Below, piece after piece: positions 53,724 to 60,971 of a DNA stretch of 64,000 nt. The stretch covers positions 2,418,001 to 2,482,000 of the forward strand of contig NZ_CP187232.1 of NCBI RefSeq assembly GCF_049674955.1, read 5' to 3'. Position numbers and translations under genes: made by a program. This DNA comes from Sphaerisporangium viridialbum (lineage in GTDB: Bacteria > Actinomycetota > Actinomycetes > Streptosporangiales > Streptosporangiaceae). How positions within the stretch are numbered: position 1 is the first letter of the stretch; each line of letters begins with the position of its first letter. Under the pieces are notes generated by a model, which had not been told where the DNA came from, ran no database searches, and was given only the letters and a program-made list of their open reading frames with translations.

Positions 53724-55282
53724 GACAGGTCTTCCCGCGCGCCGAGTCGGGCGGCGAGGAACGCGCGCAGCGGCTGTACGTGCCTGACCGGGTCGCGCCA
53801 CTGGGCCAGCAGGTCCTCGAGCAGGTGCCGCTCGCCGACCTGCTCGCGATGCCGCCAAGCCCGGACGACCGGGTGCAGGAAGGCGCTCTCGTGCGCCCGC
53901 TCCGGGGTCGGGTGCCGCTGGATCGCGAACACGTCGCCGTAGTCCTGCCGTCCCCATCGCAGGGTGACGGTGAAGTATAGCGGGTGGCCGGCGAACCGCT
54001 CGACCGCGTAGTCCTCGGGCAGGTCCTCGTAGTGCAGGATCTGCCCGGCCGCCTCGTCGACGACGTACACGTCGCACAGGTACTCGAACTGCGTCCACAG
54101 CGCCGAGCTGTAGTTGACCCGGTCCAGCATGGTCGCGGTGAGCCGGCCGGGGTCGACCGGCAGCACCTCCTGGCGCAGCGGCGCCTCGTCGTAGCGCTCG
54201 GCGAGGAGGGCGGCCAGCGTGCGCAGGTTGTAGCGGAACCCGTCGATGAAGGCGGAGGAGGCGCGCTTGAAGTCGCGGGCCTGCATCAGGGTGCCGGCGA
54301 AGTACAGTCCCTCGACGTTCGCCGACTGGAAGTCCGGGTGGATCGCCGGCATCCGCCCGTTCGGGGCGAGCTCGGGCATGCAGGAGGCGTCGAACAGGCC
54401 GGTGTCCATGGTGAAGCCCGTGCAGCGCAGCACCGCGTCGTATTCCAGGACCGCCTGCTCTCCTTCGGCGAGGGTGTAGGTGATCGCGGCCTTGTAGCGG
54501 TCGCCCTCGCGCCAGATGCGGTCGACCTGGCATTCGAGCACGCCGTGCAGGGTCTTGAACCAGTAGCTGTCGAGCAGCGCGCCGTACTGGCCACGCACGT
54601 GACCGGGGTGCTTGCTCGTCCACGCGAGCCGTACGGGGCTGGGGCTGGCCAGGTGGATGATGGCGGCCTGACCGAGTATGGCCTGGGCGGTCTCGAACGC
54701 CGAGTTGCCCTTGCCGATGATCAGCACGCGCTTGTCGGTGAAGTCCTCCGCGGACACCGAGATGTCCTCGTATCCCACGGCCAGCTCGATGCCGGGGATG
54801 TCGGGGATGTGCGGGCCGCCCCAGCCGGTGGCCATGATCAGGCATTCGGCGCGGAACACCTCGTCCCCCGCGTGCACGACGAAGCGCCCGTCGACCTTCT
54901 CGACGCGGTCGACGCATGTGGAGTACCGGACGTTGAGCGCGTGCTCCCGCTGGAAGTCGGCGAGGTAGCGCACCAGGTCGTCCGCCTTCGGGAAGTACTC
55001 CTGCGAGTAGCGGGGGAACATCAGGTCGGGTGAGTCGTTGAGCAGGGAGTTCCAGTCCCAGCGCAGGGCGATCTCCGGGTCCTTCTCGCCGGTGTGCACC
55101 TTGTTCAGCGAGATGAGCCTGCGGTGGCGCGGGTAGCGGCGGAAGAAGCCGCCGGGGGATTCCTCGCGTTCCAGGGTGAGGTAGTCGGCCCCGGCGCGCC
55201 GCAGGAAATAGCTGAGCTGCAGCCCGCCCGGGCCGGCACCGATGATCAGGTAACGGTGGACGTGCTCGCCTGATGTCGTCAT
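53708..55282 (-). CDS. Flavin monooxygenase-like NAD(P)/FAD oxidoreductase
   Basis: 524 residues. FAD site IIGAGPGGLQLSYFLRRAG (about 13-31), the early LEREESPGGFFRRYPRHRRL, and the NADPH site LIIGKGNSAFETAQ (about 196-209). CTGF and the C-terminal region fit class B flavin monooxygenases and related N-hydroxylases, although the exact FxGxxxHxxx(Y/F) motif is not evident. It could hydroxylate an amine or do a Baeyer-Villiger-type step on a biosynthetic intermediate. Last gene of a minus-strand unit with the polytopic protein and an AhpD-like gene, next to the enediyne cassette. Confidence 0.85.
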   Translation of the reverse strand: MTTSGEHVHRYLIIGAGPGGLQLSYFLRRAGADYLTLEREESPGGFFRRYPRHRRLISLNKVHTGEKDPEIALRWDWNSLLNDSPDLMFPRYSQEYFPKADDLVRYLADFQREHALNVRYSTCVDRVEKVDGRFVVHAGDEVFRAECLIMATGWGGPHIPDIPGIELAVGYEDISVSAEDFTDKRVLIIGKGNSAFETAQAILGQAAIIHLASPSPVRLAWTSKHPGHVRGQYGALLDSYWFKTLHGVLECQVDRIWREGDRYKAAITYTLAEGEQAVLEYDAVLRCTGFTMDTGLFDASCMPELAPNGRMPAIHPDFQSANVEGLYFAGTLMQARDFKRASSAFIDGFRYNLRTLAALLAERYDEAPLRQEVLPVDPGRLTATMLDRVNYSSALWTQFEYLCDVYVVDEAAGQILHYEDLPEDYAVERFAGHPLYFTVTLRWGRQDYGDVFAIQRHPTPERAHESAFLHPVVRAWRHREQVGERHLLEDLLAQWRDPVRHVQPLRAFLAARLGAREDLSDDPA

Positions 55283-55444
55283 CGGACCTCACGCTCCGCC
55301 CGGGCCGGCCTGCTCAGCGGCCGGGCGGCCTGCGGGCGGTGGCGGGGCGGAGCCGCGGTGCCGGGTGAGCCGGCGGCCGATGCGACAAAGGGCATGAGCA
55401 CTCCATGTGCGTCGAGGACAGGGATCTTCCGGGGCTCGCGTCGT

Positions 55445-56008
55445 TCAGGCCGCGGCGGTCGCGCAGCGGCAGTTCATCGACGCCCGCTCCGAGGGGGTGG
55501 GCCTGCGGTGCAGCCACATGGCCACCACCATGGGCGCGAACACGATCGCGTTGTAGAACAGGTGCAGCTCGACGCGGGGCACCAGCAGCTGGATCATGCT
55601 GGTCGGCACCGGCCTGCCCAGCAGGTGGTAGCCGGTGAGCGCCTGGAGGAGCAGCAGCAGGTGCTCCAGGTGGTGCCACACCTGGATGCCCAGCGAGATG
55701 TTCCACCAGGTGCGGGAGCGGCCGGTGAAGCCCTTGCGGAGCACGATCAGCCCGACGAGCATGACCAGCGCGTATCCGTAGTGCATCCACTCGGAGGTCA
55801 CCAGCCACGGGAACGGCCGTCCGAGCACGCCGCGCGCCTCGGGCACCGGCCAGCCCAGGGCGTAGATCTGGATCGCCTGCGCCACGTGCTCGGCCCAGTG
55901 CGCCAGCACGATCACCAGGAAGACGTTCAGCCCGGCGCGGTGGTAGTCGGTGTTCAGCGACGTCAGCAGGTCCGCTCTGGGGGGTAACGCGCTTGAGTGG
56001 CTGGCCAT
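55445..56008 (-). CDS. Polytopic membrane protein with HxxEH motifs, function unknown
   Basis: 187 residues, ATG with GGAGGAG upstream. Four hydrophobic segments (about 28-48, 76-90, 104-123, 152-166). Paired His/Glu motifs recur at the helix ends: HWAEH (37-41), HHLEH (112-116) and RVELHLFYN (145-153). These could bind a metal or haem at the membrane face. I do not recognise the family. It lies 90 bases after the AhpD-like gene and 162 bases before the flavoprotein gene, all on one strand, so a shared role in oxidation or self-protection is plausible but unproven. Confidence 0.7.
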   Translation of the reverse strand: MASHSSALPPRADLLTSLNTDYHRAGLNVFLVIVLAHWAEHVAQAIQIYALGWPVPEARGVLGRPFPWLVTSEWMHYGYALVMLVGLIVLRKGFTGRSRTWWNISLGIQVWHHLEHLLLLLQALTGYHLLGRPVPTSMIQLLVPRVELHLFYNAIVFAPMVVAMWLHRRPTPSERASMNCRCATAAA

Positions 56009-56098
56009 GGGTCTCCTCCACGGACGTCGGTCGGGCGTACGCGTCTGCTCGGCGCTCTTTCGGGGGGTGGGGCGGGCGTCGACTGACGTCGGATGGTG

Positions 56099-56659
56099 TC
56101 AGGCCTGGCGCTGTGACTCGGCGAGCAGCCCCAGATAGCCGTCCGAGACGATCCGTCTCGCCCGGGCGGCGTAGCCTGCGGGATCATCGGGGGCGATGGT
56201 CGCGAGGCCGTCGACGTAGCGGTTGTACATGCAGAACGCCGCGGCGATCAGCACGGTGTCGTGGATCTCCAGGTCAGTGGCTCCCGCCGCGCGGGCCTCG
56301 GCGACGTCCTTGTCGCCGACCTCACGCCCGCTCCGCTGGACCGCGCCGGCGATGGCGAGCAGGGCCCTCAGCTTGTCGGACACGGGCGCGGCGTCGAGGT
56401 CGGCGCGGACCTGCTCCACCAGTTCCATGCCCTCGGGGAGCTGCGCCGCCGCGTAGGCGGCGTGGGAGGAGTAGCAGTAGCGGCACTGGTTCAGCGCGGA
56501 CACATACGCCGCGATCAGCTCCCGCTCGCCCCGGGAAAGGGTGCTCTCCTGACGGAGCAGCACCTCCACCAGCTCGTTGAGCGGGCGGGCCGTCTCCGGA
56601 CGGAAACGGAACAGGCCACGGATCCCCGGTTCATCTGAGTTGAGGCTGATGTGGGGCAT
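56099..56659 (-). CDS. AhpD-like carboxymuconolactone decarboxylase-family protein (copy 1)
   Basis: 186 residues from the ATG at 56659, with GAGGA upstream; the longer open frame has no domain. The AhpD-like redox motif is QCRYCYSSHAAY: Cys59, Cys62 and His66. It is a peroxidase-related alkylhydroperoxidase-fold protein, all helical (ERELIAAYVSALNQ). A paralogue at 57403 shares most of the core sequence. Two copies near enediyne genes could scavenge peroxides or thiol radicals formed by the product; this is inference. Divergent from the SnoaL-like gene. Confidence 0.88.
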   Translation of the reverse strand: MPHISLNSDEPGIRGLFRFRPETARPLNELVEVLLRQESTLSRGERELIAAYVSALNQCRYCYSSHAAYAAAQLPEGMELVEQVRADLDAAPVSDKLRALLAIAGAVQRSGREVGDKDVAEARAAGATDLEIHDTVLIAAAFCMYNRYVDGLATIAPDDPAGYAARARRIVSDGYLGLLAESQRQA

Positions 56660-56828
56660 GGTCGATTCCTCACCGGCGAGGAGGGGACTCCTCACTCGCA
56701 GTCGTGGGCGAACAGATCCATCCGACAGACGCTCATGTTCGCTACCGGATGGCCCCGATGTCAACGGGCGGTCTCTCCGCGCCTCCTCAATGGTGGCCGG
56801 GGTCTTTCCCGGCGTCGTTACCGGGACG

Positions 56829-56842
56829 TGACCATATGGTAA
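56829..56842. promoter_or_regulatory. TGACCAT-ATGGTAA inverted repeat
   Basis: Near-perfect dyad (perfect core ACCATATGGT) in the divergent region between AhpD copy 1 and the SnoaL-like gene. The same half-sites, TGACCAT and ATGGTCA, occur 1.9 kb away upstream of unbL copy 1, but with a 3-bp spacer there. Confidence 0.4.
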
Positions 56843-56933
56843 GTCTGTCCTAACTCTCTTGTTTGCTCTCACGGCCAGGCGTAGCGTCACCGTCGCCCCC
56901 CAAAAGATCCGCACCATCTCCAGGAGGCCGTTC

Positions 56934-57329
56934 ATGTCCGAACATCCCAACGTCAACCCCGCTCGCGAGAGTTACGACGCGATCGCCAAGGGTGACCTGG
57001 ACTACATTCGCGACAACCTGCTCGCGGAAGACGTGGTATTCCACGTGCCCGGCCAGGGTTCACTGGCAGGCGACCACACCGGCAAGGCGGACGTATTAAC
57101 TTATCTCGGAAAGCTCGGGGACCAGACCGGCAGTTCCCTGCGGTACGACCCCGACGCGTTTCTCGCCGATGACGAGCACGTGGCGGTCCTGCTCCGTATC
57201 CGGGGAAATCGTGACGGCAAGATCCTCGACGGGCGGGGTGTTCACGTATTCCGCATCGTCGACGGCAAAATCGCGGAGCGCTGGAGCTTCCCGTACGATT
57301 CCTATGTGATCGACGACTTCTTCTCGTAA
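56934..57329 (+). CDS. SnoaL-like (NTF2-fold) protein
   Basis: 131 residues from the ATG at 56934 with CAGGAGG 7-10 bases upstream. The NTF2/SnoaL cone fold is seen as ARESYDAIAKGDLDYIRDNL, VFHVPGQGSLAGDHTGKADV and GVHVFRIVDGKIAERWSF. SnoaL relatives cyclise polyketides or act as ketosteroid-isomerase-like or resistance proteins. The usual catalytic Asp/His pairs cannot be fixed by eye. Its position at the edge of the enediyne set suggests a biosynthetic or protective job. Confidence 0.8.
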   Translation: MSEHPNVNPARESYDAIAKGDLDYIRDNLLAEDVVFHVPGQGSLAGDHTGKADVLTYLGKLGDQTGSSLRYDPDAFLADDEHVAVLLRIRGNRDGKILDGRGVHVFRIVDGKIAERWSFPYDSYVIDDFFS

Positions 57330-57402
57330 ACGCGCGCGGCGCACGGCCACCCGGCTCACGCGGACCCAGAGGTCGGAGGTCGCGGCGAGCCGGGTGGCCC
57401 TG

Positions 57403-58101
57403 TCATGACGCCTGACGCTGCGATTCGGCCAGTACGGCGAGGTATCCGCCCGTCATCTTGGCCCGTGCGGCGTAGACGGCGGGGTCGTCGGGGGCGAAGG
57501 TGGACAGGCCGTCGACGTAGCGGTTGTACATGCAGAACGCCGCGGCGATGAGCACGGTGTCGTGGATCTCGGTGTCCGACGCGCCCGCCGCCCTCGCCTC
57601 GGCCACGTGCTGCCTGGAGACCCGCTTCCCGCCCTCCTGGACCGCCCCTGCGATGGCCAGCAGGGCCTTGAGCTTGTCGGAGACCGGCGCCGACTCGAGG
57701 TCGGCGCATACCTGCTCCACCAATGTCATGCCCTCGGGAGCCCGTACGGCCGCGAATGCCGCGTGGGTGTAGAAGCAGAACCTGCACTGGTTCAGCGCGG
57801 AGACATAGGCCGCGATCAATTCGCGTTCACCGCGGGTCAGCGTGCTCTCCCCGCACAGCAGCACCTCGGAAAGCGCGTTCAAAGGAAGAGCCGTCTCCGG
57901 GCGGAAACGGAACAGGCCGCGAATTCCCGGCTCGTCGGTGTTCAGTTCGATGTGCGGCGACGCGGCGCCCGCGGGGCCCATGGGAACCAGCGGGGGGCGT
58001 TCGGGCCATTCGAGCCCACATGTGTGGTCGGCGGGCTCGGCGACGGCGGGCAATTCGAGGGCGATGTTCCCGCGGGTGGGAAAGGCCACTGCGTTCGTCA
58101 T
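57403..58101 (-). CDS. AhpD-like carboxymuconolactone decarboxylase-family protein (copy 2)
   Basis: 232 residues; the core (about 50-232) is a paralogue of the protein at 56099. The redox motif is QCRFCFYTHAAF: Cys106, Cys109, His113. Long identical blocks such as GIRGLFRFRPET, GERELIAAYVSALNQC and EIHDTVLIAAAFCMYNRYVDGL show a local duplication. A 48-residue N-terminal extension with Cys28 is not in copy 1. Convergent with the SnoaL-like gene, which lies between the two copies. Confidence 0.88.
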   Translation of the reverse strand: MTNAVAFPTRGNIALELPAVAEPADHTCGLEWPERPPLVPMGPAGAASPHIELNTDEPGIRGLFRFRPETALPLNALSEVLLCGESTLTRGERELIAAYVSALNQCRFCFYTHAAFAAVRAPEGMTLVEQVCADLESAPVSDKLKALLAIAGAVQEGGKRVSRQHVAEARAAGASDTEIHDTVLIAAAFCMYNRYVDGLSTFAPDDPAVYAARAKMTGGYLAVLAESQRQAS

Positions 58102-58364
58102 TGTCTTGACCCCTCTTCTCGGCTGTCATTCGTTCTCGCACCACCAACTCTGCGCTTTTCGCTACCGGCGGGACAGGGCTCGCCGAGTCAGCAAGCTGCC
58201 CCGCCGCCGCCGCTTCCTGCCACGCCCGGCGCTTGACACGCCGCCGCTTGGCGCGCGCCGGGAATCAGGTTCCAACTGCGCATTCGAGAAGTTGCGGCCC
58301 TCCCGGCCCGGGGGCGACCCTCATAAGAGCGCTGAAGAGGGCGGGTCCCGACCGGAGGTACGAC

Positions 58365-58583
58365 ATGGCGCAGAGCTTGTACCTGAGGGTGATCCGCGGC
58401 AATCCGACACCGGAGGAACTGGCGGCGCTCATCACCGTCCTGAACGCCCGCGCCGCCTCCGCCGCTCGCGCGGCGGCGGCGTCCGCGGCCTCCGCGTGGG
58501 TCGACGGCGCCCGCTCCGCGCGCCGGCCGGCCGCGCCGAGCTCCAGCCCCGCCGCGTGGCGCGTCAGCGGGTGGACCGGCTAG
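58365..58583 (+). CDS. Acyl-CoA carboxylase epsilon-subunit-like small protein
   Basis: 72 residues, ATG at 58365 with GGAGG upstream. SLYLRVIRGNPTPEELAALI and a final WRVSGW are the signature of AccE/PccE-type epsilon subunits; the middle is Ala-rich. Epsilon subunits stabilise the carboxylase beta subunits that make malonyl- or methylmalonyl-CoA. No carboxylase alpha or beta gene is next to it in the window. Near an iterative PKS, it could raise extender-unit supply. A strong terminator follows. Confidence 0.8.
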   Translation: MAQSLYLRVIRGNPTPEELAALITVLNARAASAARAAAASAASAWVDGARSARRPAAPSSSPAAWRVSGWTG

Positions 58584-58606
58584 GGGGGACCCCGCTCTGT
58601 TCCATC

Positions 58607-58642
58607 GAAGCCCCTGCTTCCGCGGGGGCTTCTTTCTTTCTG
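58607..58642 (+). terminator. Rho-independent terminator after the epsilon-like gene
   Basis: Arms GAAGCCCC/GGGGCTTC, loop about 10 bases, followed by the T-rich TTTCTTTC. The best classical terminator in the window. Confidence 0.88.
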
Positions 58643-58718
58643 AGTACCGGTAACACGATTCACTACAGATCATTACTTAGCACCGCAATCAGGGAGATGT
58701 GCCGCAACGATCGGCATA

Positions 58719-58735
58719 TGACCATTAAATGGTCA
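58719..58735. promoter_or_regulatory. TGACCAT-TAA-ATGGTCA operator candidate of the enediyne genes
   Basis: Perfect 7-bp arms with a 3-bp spacer in an AT-rich stretch 51 bp upstream of unbL copy 1, directly after the terminator. Likely binding site of a regulator of the enediyne transcript. Confidence 0.55.
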
Positions 58736-58786
58736 CGCTGGTGTGAGTAACCGTCATCGGCTGGCGGCGAAAAGACGAGGAGCATT

Positions 58787-59782
58787 ATGCCAACCCTGTT
58801 AGGTTCCCTGCGCAGGCTCGTGCTGACTCCGTCGCTGGCCGACGTGACTTTCAGCGTGCGCGGTTTCCCTTCCACGCCGTCGCCCGCAACGCGCAAGCTG
58901 GAGGCCATTCCCCAGGCGGTGATCTGTGGATTCGAATGGGGAATCGACGCGCGTGACCAGTGGGAGGTCGAGCGCCGGCTGAGCATGGTCGACCAGGAAT
59001 TGCGCGGATTCGCCTACGAGGGCGCGACGATGGCTTTCACGATCGTCGACTCGATGGGCGGCGGCCGGGGCACCCGCACCCGCGATCTGCTCCTCGGCCC
59101 CGGGCAGCCGCACATCTTCCTCACCTACATCGGCATCGGCTTCGCCATGGCACGGCTGCCCAGGCCGCTGTGGAAGAAGATCATGCCGGACCTGAGCGGG
59201 TCGGCGTACTACCCGACCATGAGCTGGCTGGCGGTGGACGGGTACGGCTTCGACCGCGCCTACTTCGACACCCGGCGCTGGGTCGACGAGCAGCGCGTCC
59301 CCACCCCCTACGCCTGGGAAGGGTCTCCCGACTACTTCCTGCGGGCCGTCGACCAGGGCATCGGCCGCGCGCTGTGGTTCATCCACGCGGGGCGGGTCCC
59401 CGACATCGCCGCCAGGGTGGGGGGTTTCGCGGCTCACCGGCAGGCCGACCTGTGGAGCGGGGTCGGTCTGGCGGCGACGTTCGCCGGCGGTTCCGTGGCC
59501 GAGGGGCTCACCGCGCTGCGCCGCGCGGCAGGCGACCACCATCCCGAGCTGGCCCAGGGTGTGGTCTTCGCGGCCAAGGCGCGCGACTTCGCCGGCTTCG
59601 TGCCGCAGCACACCGAGATGGCCGCCGCCATCCTGGCCGACCTGTCGATGGAGGGCGCCGTGGCGCTCGCCGACAGCACCGCCGTGGAGTCCGGCGGAAC
59701 CGAATCGGTTCCAGCATATGAATTGTGGCGGCGCGCGATAAGCGCGCATTTCATTTCGTCGGGAGACCGTGTCCCGAGCTGA
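58787..59782 (+). CDS. unbL: Enediyne biosynthesis protein UnbL (DUF1702), copy 1
   Basis: 331 residues after a GACGAGGAG site. DUF1702 signatures: LGSLRRLVLTPSLADVTFSV and RGFPSTPSP at the start, LRGFAYEGATMAFTIVDSM, FLTYIGIGFAMARLPRPLWK, LAVDGYGFDRAYFDTRRWV and VDQGIGRALWF. This family is the UnbL/E3 member of the conserved enediyne warhead cassette (UnbL-UnbV-UnbU-PksE-thioesterase). Its biochemical role is unsettled; it is needed for enediyne core formation in known pathways. A second, diverged copy follows at 59988. First gene of the unb transcript. Confidence 0.92.
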   Translation: MPTLLGSLRRLVLTPSLADVTFSVRGFPSTPSPATRKLEAIPQAVICGFEWGIDARDQWEVERRLSMVDQELRGFAYEGATMAFTIVDSMGGGRGTRTRDLLLGPGQPHIFLTYIGIGFAMARLPRPLWKKIMPDLSGSAYYPTMSWLAVDGYGFDRAYFDTRRWVDEQRVPTPYAWEGSPDYFLRAVDQGIGRALWFIHAGRVPDIAARVGGFAAHRQADLWSGVGLAATFAGGSVAEGLTALRRAAGDHHPELAQGVVFAAKARDFAGFVPQHTEMAAAILADLSMEGAVALADSTAVESGGTESVPAYELWRRAISAHFISSGDRVPS

Positions 59783-59987
59783 CACGGCCGCCGCTTGACG
59801 GCGTACGGCGATTCTCGCGTGGGGCGGGATCCTTTTGGCCCGGCGGCTCATTCGAGCATGCCCGGAAAACGGTTCCCGCTTTCTGCTGAGCACGTTTGAA
59901 GTGGACCCGAAGTCAGCCTATATGGCTACATTTAGGTAAAGATGACCCCACGGTGAAGGGGAAACCCCCGAGGGGAGGGAGAGGCAA

Positions 59988-60971
59988 TTGGCCAGCATTC
60001 TACGGTCATTGAGAAGCCGTATTCTGACACCCAACGTCTCGGAGACGAAGCTCTCGACACGTGGTTTCCACGTGAAGAGCCCGGAAGCCCGAGACCTGTT
60101 GGAGAAGGTCGGCGAGACGTTCCTCACCGGTTACGCCTACGCGGCGGAGGCCCGTACGCCCGCCGAGGCCGAGGAGCGTCTGGAGGAGATTCCGGAGCGG
60201 TTCCGGGGCTTCGCCTACGAGGGCGCGGGCATGGGGTTCGCCATCCTCGACGCGACGCCGCTCTCGCGCGGGCCGAAGGTCGCCGGCTTCCTCGCCGGGC
60301 GGCGGGGTGACGCCCAGATCTACCTGGTCTACGTCGGCGTCGGCTGGGCGATGGCGCGGCTGCCGAGGTTCCTGTGGTCCAAGCTCTACGCGCCCGACCC
60401 GCTGCTGCGGTACCTGGCGCTCGACGGATACGGGTTCCACCAGGCCTACTTCCGCACCGACCAGTACGTGCACGGGCAGTACCAGGACCCGGGCTTCCCG
60501 TGGCCGGCCGACGCCCCGCAGGGGTACGCCAACCGCGTCATCGACCAGGGCATCGGGCGGGCCATGTGGTTCGTCGGGGGCACCGACGTCGACGTGGTCA
60601 CCACGATGATCAACCGGTTCCCCGAGCACCGGCGAGGCGACCTCTACGCGGGCGCCGGGCTGGCGGCCACCTATGCCTGCGGCGCCGAAGAGGACGAGCT
60701 GCGGGCGTTCAGGGACCGGGCGGGCGTGTACCGCCCGCAGCTCGCCCAGGGCTCCGCCTTCGCGGCCGAGGCCCGGGTGAAGCCGGGACTGGTGGTGCCC
60801 GCCACGGAGATCGCCACCCGGGTGTTCTGCGGCGTGACGCCGGAGCAGGCGGCGCGGATCAGCAACGAATCCCGCCCCGACCAGCGGATCCAGGGTGATG
60901 TGCCGGCCTATGAAGTGTGGCGCCGGCGGATTGCCGACCAATTTGTCTCTCTTGGAGGTGTTAGCCCGTGA
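59988..60971 (+). CDS. unbL: Enediyne biosynthesis protein UnbL (DUF1702), copy 2
   Basis: 327 residues from a TTG at 59988, with a purine-rich GGGAGGGAGAGG upstream. Same architecture as copy 1: LRSLRSRILTPNVSETKLST, RGFHVKSPEARD, FRGFAYEGAGMGFAILDA, YLVYVGVGWAMARLPRFLW, LALDGYGFHQAYF, VIDQGIGRAMWFVGG. The copies differ at about half of their residues, so the duplication is old. The 205-base gap to copy 1 has its own imperfect dyad AGCC-TATAT-GGCT (59915-59927) and could carry an internal promoter. Its stop overlaps the UnbV start by four bases (GTGA). Confidence 0.92.
   Translation: MASILRSLRSRILTPNVSETKLSTRGFHVKSPEARDLLEKVGETFLTGYAYAAEARTPAEAEERLEEIPERFRGFAYEGAGMGFAILDATPLSRGPKVAGFLAGRRGDAQIYLVYVGVGWAMARLPRFLWSKLYAPDPLLRYLALDGYGFHQAYFRTDQYVHGQYQDPGFPWPADAPQGYANRVIDQGIGRAMWFVGGTDVDVVTTMINRFPEHRRGDLYAGAGLAATYACGAEEDELRAFRDRAGVYRPQLAQGSAFAAEARVKPGLVVPATEIATRVFCGVTPEQAARISNESRPDQRIQGDVPAYEVWRRRIADQFVSLGGVSP

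Noticed and set aside
53112..55292. Open frame of 726 codons on the minus strand, larger than the flavoprotein
   Set aside because: Composition is Arg/Ala/Pro/Gly-rich with no domain; it is the GC-skewed shadow of the flavoprotein and ligase genes, which both have clear motifs.
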